From positions 1-37,119 of the forward strand of contig JAQBQH010000080.1 in NCBI GenBank assembly GCA_028287105.1: 37,119 nt of DNA, written 5' to 3'. Shown here in pieces: positions 8,089 to 15,867 of the stretch. The notes below the pieces were generated by a model, which saw only the letters and a program-made list of their open reading frames with translations, made no database searches and was not told the origin of the DNA. How positions within the stretch are numbered: the stretch's first letter is position 1; every line of letters starts with the position of its first letter. Made by a program: the position numbers and the translations under genes. The DNA is from Myxococcales bacterium. Its GTDB lineage: Bacteria; Myxococcota_A; Polyangia; Palsa-1104.

Positions 8089-9804
8089 TTAGATTTTCTT
8101 CACCGTCTGCGTCGGCTCGTCGCGGCGACGGGCGCGCCCGGGCGCGAGCGCCTCGCCGGTGATCCCGAGGACGATGAGCGTCAGGTCGTCGTACTGCGCA
8201 GCGTCGCCGACATGCTCGCGCACGTCGCGCTGCAGCCGCTCGGCGACGTCCTTCGGGCGCGAGCTGCCCGACGAGAGCGACAGCTCGAGCCGCTCGAACC
8301 CGAACTGCTCGCCCAGCTCGTCGGTCGCTTCCAGCACACCGTCGGTGCACAGCACCAGCGTGTCGCCCGGCTCGAGCTGCAGCACCGTCTGCTCGTAGAT
8401 CGCCTCGTCGAAGATGCCGATGGCGGTGCCGCTGCCGCCCTCGACGCGCTCGAGCTCTCCGCGCGTCTTGTGGCGGATGAACGGCGGCAGGTGGCCCGCG
8501 TTGGCGAGCGTCATCTGCCGGGTCTTCACGTCGAGCGTCAAGTAGATGCCCGTGACGAAGATGTCGTGCTGCTTGCGCTCGAGCACCGCCTGGTTGACGC
8601 GCGAGATGGCGCGCGCCGGCGACGACTCGGCCAGCGCCGCAACGCGTAGATCGCTCGAAATACGCGCCATGAGGAGCGCCGCCGAGACGCCCTTGCCCGA
8701 CACGTCGCCGATGAAGACGCCCACCCGCTCGTGGTCGAGCCAGAATAGATCGTAGAAGTCGCCGCCGACGGAGTAAGCCGGCCGGTAGTCGGTGACGAAC
8801 TCGATCCCCTCCACCGACGGCAGCTGTTGCGGCAAGAACGACTTCTGGATCTGCTCGGCGAGCAAGAGATCCTGCTGCAGCCGCTGCTGCTTGAGCGACT
8901 CGGCGTGCATGCGCGCGTTCTGCAGCGCCATGGCCGCCTGCGACGCCAGCCCCGTGAGCAGATCGAGATCGCTCTGGTTGAACGCTACCTTCGACGAATC
9001 GGCGCTGCGCACGTGCAGGACGCCATTGACCTCGGTGCCGAAGATCATCGGCGCGTGCATCGACAGCCCGCCGGCGTGCTTGGAGCTCGGCGTCAGCGGC
9101 GCCGACAAGATGGCGCGCCCCTTCTGCACCACCTCTTCGTGAAACAGCCCCGGCAGCGTCGACAGCGACGGCGGCCCAGCGTCGCGCCGCATCACCTTGC
9201 GCGGCTCCATCATCCCCGACGTCGCATCGCGCAGATAGACCGCCACCGACTCGGCCGCGGGAAAGACGTCGAGCAGGTTCTTCAGGATGCGCTCGAACAG
9301 CTCGCCCTGCTCGAGCGTGGTCGCGATCGACTGCATGAACGCGTAGAGCGTGCGCAGCTTGCGGTCCGCGTCTTCGAGCTCCTGGAGATCGTGCGCCACG
9401 CCCGGGCTCGAGGCCAGCGACGCATCGAGCGAGTCGATGATCTTCGATGGCGGGTCGACACCGACGAGGGTGTGCACCTCCATGAACTTGCCGACCTTGA
9501 TGGGGCCGGTGCGATCGAGCGCCTCCGACTCGAACTTGAAGGTGAAGGGCCCGAAGCGCACCACGTCGTTGGTGGTGAGCTTCTGCCGCTTGACCTGCAC
9601 GTCGTTGACGAAGGTGCCGTTGGCGCTGTTGAGATCGTAGACGACGTGGCCGCCCGGCTCGGGCGAGACCTTGGCGTGCTGCCGCGACACGCGCGTATCG
9701 TCGAGCACCACGTGATTGTAGGGACCACGCCCGACCAGGCATGGCGCATCGAGCGAGAAGCGACGCCCCGCGAGATCGCCTTCGACGGCGACGAGCCAGG
9801 CCAT
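8089..9804 (-). CDS. FHA-GAF-PP2C (RsbU/SpoIIE-type) serine phosphatase
   Basis: This 571-residue signalling protein has three domains. The FHA domain (1-98) keeps its phosphothreonine-binding set: G25-R26, S40-R-Q-H43 and N59-x-x-N62-G. A GAF-like sensor lies at about 150-300 and ends in a helical linker (LAEQIQKSFLPQQLP, 315-329), the classic lead-in to SpoIIE/RsbU phosphatases. The PP2C-type catalytic domain (335-548) holds GGDFYD (347-352), GDVSGKG (366-372), AGHLPP (436-441), TDG (487-489) and DDLTL (539-543). Such enzymes dephosphorylate STAS-domain antagonists, and a STAS gene lies 8 nt upstream. FHA input suggests control by a Ser/Thr kinase. It is cytoplasmic, with no membrane segment. 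Confidence 0.93.
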   Translation of the reverse strand: MAWLVAVEGDLAGRRFSLDAPCLVGRGPYNHVVLDDTRVSRQHAKVSPEPGGHVVYDLNSANGTFVNDVQVKRQKLTTNDVVRFGPFTFKFESEALDRTGPIKVGKFMEVHTLVGVDPPSKIIDSLDASLASSPGVAHDLQELEDADRKLRTLYAFMQSIATTLEQGELFERILKNLLDVFPAAESVAVYLRDATSGMMEPRKVMRRDAGPPSLSTLPGLFHEEVVQKGRAILSAPLTPSSKHAGGLSMHAPMIFGTEVNGVLHVRSADSSKVAFNQSDLDLLTGLASQAAMALQNARMHAESLKQQRLQQDLLLAEQIQKSFLPQQLPSVEGIEFVTDYRPAYSVGGDFYDLFWLDHERVGVFIGDVSGKGVSAALLMARISSDLRVAALAESSPARAISRVNQAVLERKQHDIFVTGIYLTLDVKTRQMTLANAGHLPPFIRHKTRGELERVEGGSGTAIGIFDEAIYEQTVLQLEPGDTLVLCTDGVLEATDELGEQFGFERLELSLSSGSSRPKDVAERLQRDVREHVGDAAQYDDLTLIVLGITGEALAPGRARRRDEPTQTVKKI

Positions 9805-9812
9805 GTCGTCGA

Positions 9813-10154
9813 TCAGCCCTTCAGCTTCGTCAGCGCTTCATCGAGCGTCGGATGAAGGTCGAGCGACCGATCCAGCCGGAGCAGGCGAAAGATCTCCTTC
9901 GGCTGCCCGGTGAGACCGGCGAAGTGCACCTGCCCGCCCTGCGCCCGCGTCCGCTTGAACAGCGAGATGAGGACCCCCACGCCCGTCGAGTCGATGAGAG
10001 TGATCTTGGAGAGCTCGACCGCTACGCGCGTCGTCTTGAGCTCGGACAGCGCGATGACCTCTTGCTTGAGACCGCCTGCGGTGGCGGCGTCGAGATTGCC
10101 GGAGAGCGTCAGCACCGTGACGCCCTCCCGCTCCGTGCGCTCGAACTGAAACAT
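9813..10154 (-). CDS. STAS-domain anti-sigma factor antagonist
   Basis: This 113-residue single-domain STAS protein resembles SpoIIAA/RsbV. The phosphorylatable serine motif is intact (LIDSTGVGVLISLF, with S56 the likely site). The N-terminal strand pattern GVTVLTLSGNLDAATA (11-26) is typical. It should bind an anti-sigma kinase when unphosphorylated and be reactivated by the PP2C enzyme encoded 8 nt downstream. No HATPase kinase is adjacent; a candidate is encoded at 29297. The start ATG 10154 lacks a Shine-Dalgarno sequence and follows a TACAAT box by 7 nt, so it may have its own promoter within the cluster. Confidence 0.93.
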   Translation of the reverse strand: MFQFERTEREGVTVLTLSGNLDAATAGGLKQEVIALSELKTTRVAVELSKITLIDSTGVGVLISLFKRTRAQGGQVHFAGLTGQPKEIFRLLRLDRSLDLHPTLDEALTKLKG

Positions 10155-10161
10155 GCGGGCT

Positions 10162-10167
10162 ATTGTA
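10162..10167 (-). promoter_or_regulatory. Putative -10 box (TACAAT) for the STAS gene
   Basis: On the minus strand TACAAT (5 of 6 matches) lies between the response-regulator stop codon and the STAS start, ending 7 nt before ATG 10154. This spacing predicts a leaderless transcript starting at about the ATG. No consensus -35 is seen 17 nt further up. Confidence 0.45.
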
Positions 10168-10172
10168 ATGGG

Positions 10173-10865
10173 TCAGGGGTTGAAGCGATAGCCCACGCCG
10201 CGCACCGTCTCGATGTGCTTGGGATCGTCGGGGTCTTCCTCGATCTTCGCGCGCAGCCGCGCGATGAAGTTGTCGACGGTGCGGACGGTGCCGAAGTGGT
10301 TGGGCCCCCAGACCTGTTGCATGAGCTGCTCGCGCGAAAAGACGGTGCCAGGGTGCGAATGCAGGAAGCGGATGAGGTCGAACTCGCGCGCCGTGGAGTC
10401 GACCTCGACCCCCTCGACGAGGATGCGCCGCCCCGAGAGATCCAGCTCGACCGAGCCGAAGCGCGCCGCGCCGCCGTCGCCGTTCGAGGTCTTGGCGCGC
10501 CGCCGCCGCCTGAGCGCCGCGCGGATGCGCGCCACCACCTCGGCGACCGAGAACGGCTTGGTCACGTAGTCGTCGGCGCCGAGCGAGAGCGCCAGCACCT
10601 TGTCGCCCTCTTGATCCTTGGCCGACAACACGATGATCGGAGTGTCTTGATCGTCGACGCGCAGCTGCTTGATGACGTCGATGCCACCCATCTTGGGCAG
10701 CATCATGTCGAGCAGGATGACGTCGGGATTGTGCGAGCGCACCAGCGCCAGCGCCTCCTCGCCGTCGTGCGCACAGATCGTGCGAAACCCCTCGAGGCCG
10801 ATGTTCATCTGCAGGCCGCGCAAGATGGACGGGTCGTCCTCGACGATGAGCACGGTCTCGGCCAT
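10173..10865 (-). CDS. OmpR/PhoB-type response regulator
   Basis: This 230-residue DNA-binding regulator has a receiver domain (1-118) with the acidic pair E9-D10-D11, phospho-acceptor D53 (VILLDMMLP), S81 and K103 (KPFS). The C-terminal winged helix (about 130-228) contains EFDLIRFLHSHPGTVFSREQ and VRTVDNFIARLRAKIE, the recognition-helix region of the OmpR family. It ends VRGVGYRFNP, as is usual. The basic linker RRRRRAK is at about 118-124. The start codon overlaps the kinase stop (TGATG), so it is co-translated with the sensor kinase. Targets are unknown. The divergent desaturase gene, 32-59 bp from the kinase start, is an obvious candidate. Confidence 0.95.
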   Translation of the reverse strand: MAETVLIVEDDPSILRGLQMNIGLEGFRTICAHDGEEALALVRSHNPDVILLDMMLPKMGGIDVIKQLRVDDQDTPIIVLSAKDQEGDKVLALSLGADDYVTKPFSVAEVVARIRAALRRRRRAKTSNGDGGAARFGSVELDLSGRRILVEGVEVDSTAREFDLIRFLHSHPGTVFSREQLMQQVWGPNHFGTVRTVDNFIARLRAKIEEDPDDPKHIETVRGVGYRFNP

Positions 10866-11836
10866 CAGTCGACCGCCGGCAGGAAGATATGGAACGAAGC
10901 GCCTTTGCCCACGTCGCTTTGTACCGTAATGCGGCCGCGATGGGCGCGCACGATGTGGTGCACCATGGCGAGCCCGAGACCGGTGCCGTCGACGTCGGGC
11001 AGCGCCGGGTCGACGACGCGGTAGAACTTTTCGAAGATGCGCGACTGCTCGTGCTGCGGAATGCCAGGGCCGTTGTCGGTGATGGTGATGACCACGTCAT
11101 GCTCGCGCTTGAAGGCGCGCACGGTCACCTCCTTGTTGCCCGCCGGCGAATAGCGCACGGCGTTGGACATCACGTTGAGCAGCGCGTCGGCCATCGCCTC
11201 CGGGTCGACGTCGATCTTCGGCAGGTGATCGGCGATCTCGCGATGGACGTGCGTGATGCTCTCGAGGCCGCCGAGCTTGACCAGCGCCTCGAGCCCCTCG
11301 AGCGCGCTGTCGATCACCTTGTCGACGGCGACCAGCTCCGGGTCGTAGGCACGCTTGCCCGCCTCCATGCGCGCCCACTCGAGGAGCCGCTCGACCATGG
11401 CGGTGAGCCGATCGGTCTCGCGCGCCAGGACGTCGAGACACTCGTCGATCTTGTCGCGATCGGTGAGCCGCCCGCCCTGCAGCGTCTCGACGAACATCTT
11501 GATGCTGGTCAGCGGCGTGCGCAGATCGTGCGACACCTTTTGCACGAACTCCGCCTGCAGCTTGGCCAGCGACGTTCCGCGACGCACGTACACTACCGTC
11601 GCCGTGATGCCGGCGATGAAGGTGAGCGCGAGCGACAGGATGAGGACGCCGAAGACGTAGTCGTGCGCCTGATGGCCGAATACCAGCACCAGCACGCCGA
11701 CCGTCAAGAGCAGCGCCGCCGGGGCTACCGCGAAGCACAGAACGAGCACCACGAGCATGCGGATCTGGGCCGCATACTTGTCGTACTTGCGCGGCGAAGG
11801 CGCTATTTTCCTTGCTACGTCAGCCACTTGCGCCAT
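10865..11836 (-). CDS. Membrane sensor histidine kinase
   Basis: This 323-residue kinase has two adjacent membrane segments (about 27-53 and 60-84) joined by a very short loop (HQAHDYV), so it has almost no extracytoplasmic sensor domain. The dimerisation helix follows directly, with phospho-acceptor H103 in FVQKVSHDLRTPLTSIK. The ATPase domain has the N box (NVMSNAVRYSP, N225), G1 (DNGPGIP, 254-260), F box (IFEKFYRV) and G2 (GTGLGLAMVHH, 284-294). It is co-translated with the OmpR-type regulator. The layout fits intramembrane or bilayer sensing rather than a soluble ligand. ATG 11836 follows a CATCAT box by 7 nt without a Shine-Dalgarno sequence. Confidence 0.94.
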   Translation of the reverse strand: MAQVADVARKIAPSPRKYDKYAAQIRMLVVLVLCFAVAPAALLLTVGVLVLVFGHQAHDYVFGVLILSLALTFIAGITATVVYVRRGTSLAKLQAEFVQKVSHDLRTPLTSIKMFVETLQGGRLTDRDKIDECLDVLARETDRLTAMVERLLEWARMEAGKRAYDPELVAVDKVIDSALEGLEALVKLGGLESITHVHREIADHLPKIDVDPEAMADALLNVMSNAVRYSPAGNKEVTVRAFKREHDVVITITDNGPGIPQHEQSRIFEKFYRVVDPALPDVDGTGLGLAMVHHIVRAHRGRITVQSDVGKGASFHIFLPAVD

Positions 11837-11895
11837 TTACGTGATGATGATGCCGCCATGACACCCCGGTGACAATCAGCCCTCAGACTCACACT

Positions 11896-12815
<920 letters not shown>

Positions 12816-12819
<4 letters not shown>

Positions 12820-13616
12820 CGATTGAGCAGGTGCTGGTCGTTCAGCGTCCAATCGTAGTCGGAGTACTCGATCTTCGCGTCGACCGGTAGCTTGGCGTCG
12901 GCGGCGCGGTAGTTGTTGATCCACGCGATCACCTTCGCCGGCTCCTTGCCGAAGTCCTCTTTGTACCAATCGAAGATGTGCGACAGCTTGAGCTTCTTCG
13001 AGGCGGCGTCGAAGTCGACGTTGCGCCGTTCGTTGACGAACTTGCGCGCCTCGCGCGAGAGCTGCTCGTCGACCTTTTCGGCGGTGAACGCCTCGGCGGG
13101 CAGCTGCGGGCAGCCGCCCGACGCGCAGTTGAGCGCGAAGTGGACCCGCGCGTCCTTGAACTGCGGCCGCACGATCTTGTTCTCCAGATCGTAGAGGTTG
13201 ATGTCGTCGCCGCCGAGGACGAACTTGGTGAAGTAGAAGAAGGACGTCTTGTCGCTGTCCACGTTCTTGAGCTTGGGCAGACGCGTGAGCACGTCCTTCC
13301 ACACCAACACGTTGTAGGCGTTGATGTAGAACGCCTTTTGCGCGTTCTTCGACTCGTACTTGTCGGGGTTCTTCTTCGGCGACGAGGCGGCGACGGCGGC
13401 GAAGATCTTTTCGAACTCGCCCTTGTCGATGGCGTTGTAGTCGACGCGCCCCTTGCCGTCGACGTACTTCTTGAGCAGCTTGTCCCAGGCGGCGGCGGGG
13501 AACGGCACGGGCGCGGCAGCGACGGCGGCGGCGTCGGCCCTGATGGTGCTGCCGAAGCAAGCGGGCGCGCCGGTGAGCATCACGGCACAGGCGAGCACGA
13601 AGCGAGCGATCGTCAT
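12816..13616 (-). CDS. Exported DUF547-family protein
   Basis: This 266-residue secreted or lipid-anchored protein has a DUF547-like body. Supporting segments are WDKLLKKYVDGKGRVDYNAI, QKAFYINAYNVLVWKDVL, VHFALNCASGGCPQLPAEAF and the C-terminal WINNYR. The strongly conserved NCAS-GCP segment may form a thiol or catalytic site. The family's biochemical function is not established; a papain-like fold has been proposed. The N-terminal signal ends near a weak lipobox (GAPAC, Cys20). ATG 13616 is chosen because GGAGG lies 5 nt upstream; an in-frame GTG at 13628 has no such site. A TATGAT box (13637 to 13632) is the likely -10. The gene ends tail to tail with the desaturase. Confidence 0.88.
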
Positions 13617-13631
13617 CCCATCCTCCACACG

Positions 13632-13637
13632 ATCATA
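13632..13637 (-). promoter_or_regulatory. Putative -10 box (TATGAT) of the DUF547 gene
   Basis: TATGAT on the minus strand (5 of 6 matches) would place the transcript start near 13625. This leaves about 9 nt of leader containing the GGAGG ribosome-binding site before ATG 13616. No -35 match is seen at the usual spacing. Confidence 0.4.
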
Positions 13638-13699
13638 CGACCCTAAGGGCCGTGGGGATCATGAGCAAGATACGGTCGCGCGGCGGTGCGTTACGGAAA

Positions 13700-13742
13700 A
13701 TGTGAGACGCCGCCACCGCATAGGGGGGCGGTGGCGGCGCTC
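13700..13742 (-). terminator. Strong hairpin followed by a short U-run (minus strand)
   Basis: CGCCGCCACCGC (13708-13719) pairs perfectly with 13728-13739 around an 8-nt loop. It is extended by GAG/CTC beyond a bulged A. Read on the minus strand, the stem is followed within a few bases by TTTT (13700-13697 region). No annotated minus-strand gene lies upstream for it to end, so it may terminate an unannotated RNA or act as an insulator between the two genes. Confidence 0.4.
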
Positions 13743-13752
13743 ATGAGACACA

Positions 13753-13810
13753 ACACGTGAGGAGCGGGGGGACGCCCCACGTGTCGGACGGCTTCACGTT
13801 GAAGCCGTCC
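13753..13810. repeat. Two consecutive perfect inverted repeats
   Basis: ACACGTG (13753-13759) pairs with CACGTGT (13778-13784), enclosing a G-run/C-run. Immediately after, GGACGGCTTCA (13786-13796) pairs with TGAAGCCGTCC (13800-13810) across a 3-nt loop. The second is a perfect 11-bp stem without a T-tract on either side, so it is more like a structured RNA or protein site than a simple terminator. Confidence 0.6.
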
Positions 13811-13949
13811 AGTCCGCCCGGTCATTGCACCCGATGTGCCGCCCTGCGCCCGCGGAAAAGGCGGCATTCTGCGCGGCTCTGGCGTCGGCACCGACGCGTT
13901 CGGGTGGGGGCTCACATCCTCACCCTGGGGCCCTGCCTCTTCATGCGCG

Positions 13950-13978
13950 TTGACCTTCTGGGGCGGCTGAGCGATTGT
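13950..13978 (+). promoter_or_regulatory. Putative sigma-70 promoter of the poly-Gly lipoprotein gene
   Basis: TTGACC (13950-13955), a 17-bp spacer and GATTGT (13973-13978, 3 of 6 matches) precede the GGAGGG ribosome-binding site (13988-13993). This would give a leader of about 14 nt before ATG 13999. The -35 and spacing are good, the -10 is weak. Confidence 0.4.
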
Positions 13979-13998
13979 TCGCCGGTCGGAGGGTCCCC

Positions 13999-14586
13999 AT
14001 GCGTCAGCTGCTCGTCGCCTTCGTTCTCGTCGTGACCGGATGTACGACGCAAGGCTTGCCCATCGACAACGGGAGTGGCACGGGCGGCGGTGTCGGGGGT
14101 AACGGTGGAGGCGCGGTCGACATGGCGCGCCCGCGCGATCTCGGCGGCACCGGCGCCAAGTGCATGACCGCCTGCGACTGTCAGGCCGGCCTCGCGTGCC
14201 GCCAAGGCACCTGCGGTATGTCGCAGGTCGGGCCGGTCTACTGCTGCGACGAAGGGCAGTGCCCGGCCGGGCAGTTCTGCCAGGACCAGCAAGGCGGCTT
14301 TGGCCAGTGCGGTCAATCGGGCGGCACCGGCGGCGGCAGCGGTCAGGGTGGCGGTCCCGGCGGCGGCGGTGGTGGTCAAGGTGGCGGTCCCGGCGGCGGC
14401 GGTGGCGGTCAGGGTGGCGGCCCCGGCGGTGGTGGCGGTGGCGGTGGCGGAATCCCGATCCCCGACGGTGGAGCCGGCAACTTCTGCGGCTTCGTCCCCT
14501 GCACCAGCGACGCGACCTGCACCCAGCTCGGCTGCGCCCGCTGCGGCGCCGGCGCCAACGGCCAGAAGGTCTGCGCCGCGAAATAG
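13999..14586 (+). CDS. Cys-rich, poly-glycine lipoprotein
   Basis: This 195-residue predicted lipoprotein begins MRQLLVAFVLVVTGCTTQGL (lipobox VTGC, Cys15). A Gly-rich linker is followed by a Cys-rich module (about 54-100) with CMTACDCQAGLACRQGTCGM, CCDEGQCPAGQFC and FGQC. A low-complexity Gly/Gln/Pro stretch then holds three 11-residue repeats of the type GQGGGPGGGGG. The end is a second small Cys module (CGFVPCTSDATCTQLGCARC). The start is fixed by GGAGGG 5 nt upstream of ATG. Its function is unknown. The Cys spacing recalls the C-x(5)-C-x(5)-G-x-C disulphide modules frequent in myxobacterial surface proteins. The flexible Gly region probably spaces the two modules. Confidence 0.87.
   Translation: MRQLLVAFVLVVTGCTTQGLPIDNGSGTGGGVGGNGGGAVDMARPRDLGGTGAKCMTACDCQAGLACRQGTCGMSQVGPVYCCDEGQCPAGQFCQDQQGGFGQCGQSGGTGGGSGQGGGPGGGGGGQGGGPGGGGGGQGGGPGGGGGGGGGIPIPDGGAGNFCGFVPCTSDATCTQLGCARCGAGANGQKVCAAK
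14341..14439 (+). repeat. Three tandem 33-bp repeats inside the lipoprotein gene
   Basis: Three in-frame 33-bp units (14341-14373, 14374-14406, 14407-14439) each encode GQGGGPGGGGG with only silent differences. A further GGC/GGT run follows. Such arrays are prone to copy-number change by slippage and could vary in length between strains. Confidence 0.85.
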
Positions 14587-14616
14587 CGCCGCGCAGCGTC
14601 GGTCGCGCCCCGGTCG

Positions 14617-15867
14617 CTACTCGTAGCGGAGCGCTTCGACCGGATCGAGCTTGGCCGCGCGCCAGGCGGGGAACAGCCCGAAGATCACGCCCGTCGACAC
14701 CGAGAGCCCGAGGCCGAGCGCGATCGACCACGCCTCGACGTGCAGCTTCCATGCGCCGAGCATCGCGGTGAGCAGCTTGGCCACACCGAACGAGATGGCG
14801 AGCCCACCGAGCACGCCGATGATCCCGCCGGTGAGCGCGATGAACGCCGACTCGAGCAGGAACTGCATCATGATCGACGTCGGGTTGGCGCCGATGGCGC
14901 GGCGCACGCCGATCTCGCGCGTTCGCTCGGTCACCGTCACCAACATGATGTTCATGATGTTGATGCCGCCGACGAACAGCGACAGCAGGCCGGTGCCGAG
15001 CAGCAGGATCTTGATGACCTGCATGATCATCTCCTCCTGCTTCGACTCCTCGCCCCAGCGATCGACCTTGAAGTTGTTGACGCCGTAGTGCGTGCGTAGC
15101 AGCGTCGACTCGATCGCCTTGCGCGCCAGGCCGAGGCGCATCTGCAGCGGCATGTCGCCGTCGCCCTCGCCGATGCGCACGAAGATCTGGTCGACGGTGT
15201 GGGCGTTGTCGAAGACGGCGTCGAACGTCGTCTGCGGCACCAGCACCTTGTTGTTCCACATCCAAGGTCCGTCGCCGCCACCGCCGAGCGGCGGCTTGTT
15301 CTTGAGCACGCCGACGACGATCCACTGCACGTTGTCGACGGTGATGGCGTCGCCGAGCTGCGCCTCGGGACCCATCAGCTGGGTCCAGACGTTGGTGCCG
15401 ATGACGCAGACCCGCCGCCCCTCGCGCAGATCGTCGGGCGTGATGAAGCGCCCCTTGTCGACGCCGAGGCGATAGAGCTCCAGCGCCACCGGCGCCGCAC
15501 CGACGAGCGACACGCGCTTCTTCTGCTTGTGGAACTGCGCCTTGGTCCAGCGCGTCTTCTCGGTCGCGATGTGCGCGCCCGGCAGGACCGGCGAGTCGTC
15601 GAGCAGCTCCGAGTCGTTGCGCCCCAATTCGCGGCGCGTCTTCCTGGCCTGCTTGGCCGGCGCCTCGTCGGCGTCGACCTGCACGATGTCGGTATCGGCC
15701 GCGCCCTGGTCGGCGTTGAGCAGCGCCTCCTGCCCGCCCGACAACAGCGACGCCAGGAGCACGATCGAGCCGGCGCCGATCATGATGCCGATCAGCGTCA
15801 GCGCGGTGCGGCCGCGATTGGCGTCGAAGGTGTGGCGCACCGAGCGCAGCTGGTCGACGAAGCGCAT
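14617..15867 (-). CDS. MacB-like ABC transporter permease (second of two)
   Basis: This 416-residue permease has the MacB/FtsX layout. It has one N-terminal membrane helix (about 21-44, TALTLIGIMIGAGSIVLLAS), a large periplasmic domain (about 45-285) and three C-terminal helices. The last three are introduced by the diagnostic VTERTREIGVRRAIGA segment and end in FGLFPAWRAAKLDPVEALRYE. MacB-type transporters couple ATP hydrolysis to periplasmic extrusion through an adaptor and a TolC-like channel. The ATG overlaps the stop of the first permease (TGATG at 15869-15865). An in-frame open extension upstream overlaps that gene and is rejected. It is the last gene of the five-gene export operon. Confidence 0.92.
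   Translation of the reverse strand: MRFVDQLRSVRHTFDANRGRTALTLIGIMIGAGSIVLLASLLSGGQEALLNADQGAADTDIVQVDADEAPAKQARKTRRELGRNDSELLDDSPVLPGAHIATEKTRWTKAQFHKQKKRVSLVGAAPVALELYRLGVDKGRFITPDDLREGRRVCVIGTNVWTQLMGPEAQLGDAITVDNVQWIVVGVLKNKPPLGGGGDGPWMWNNKVLVPQTTFDAVFDNAHTVDQIFVRIGEGDGDMPLQMRLGLARKAIESTLLRTHYGVNNFKVDRWGEESKQEEMIMQVIKILLLGTGLLSLFVGGINIMNIMLVTVTERTREIGVRRAIGANPTSIMMQFLLESAFIALTGGIIGVLGGLAISFGVAKLLTAMLGAWKLHVEAWSIALGLGLSVSTGVIFGLFPAWRAAKLDPVEALRYE

Larger units (their letters stand above)
13617..13998. other. Hairpin-rich non-coding interval of 382 bp
   Basis: I find no convincing coding frame here. Open frames in the interval have no family features and no start signals. The interval has a CCCTAAGGG palindrome (13641-13649) and a 12-bp stem with a bulged extension (13704-13742). 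Further stems are 13753-13759 with 13778-13784, a perfect 11-bp stem (13786-13796 with 13800-13810), 13837-13843 with 13860-13866, and 13882-13887 with 13892-13897. It also holds the promoters of both flanking genes. The density of stems suggests stacked terminators or a structured RNA. No known riboswitch consensus was recognised. Confidence 0.6.

Noticed and set aside
8067-8100. Possible terminator between the converging GMC and phosphatase genes
   Set aside because: The short AACTG/CAGCTG-like bases do not form a stable stem with a T-tract.
13757-14035. 92-codon plus-strand open frame in the hairpin-rich gap
   Set aside because: It has no ribosome-binding site, overlaps the lipoprotein start and has a Cys/Arg/Ser-biased translation across palindromes.
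14330-14460. Repeat array considered as a CRISPR or satellite
   Set aside because: The units are directly adjacent, in frame and without spacers; they are coding Gly-rich repeats.
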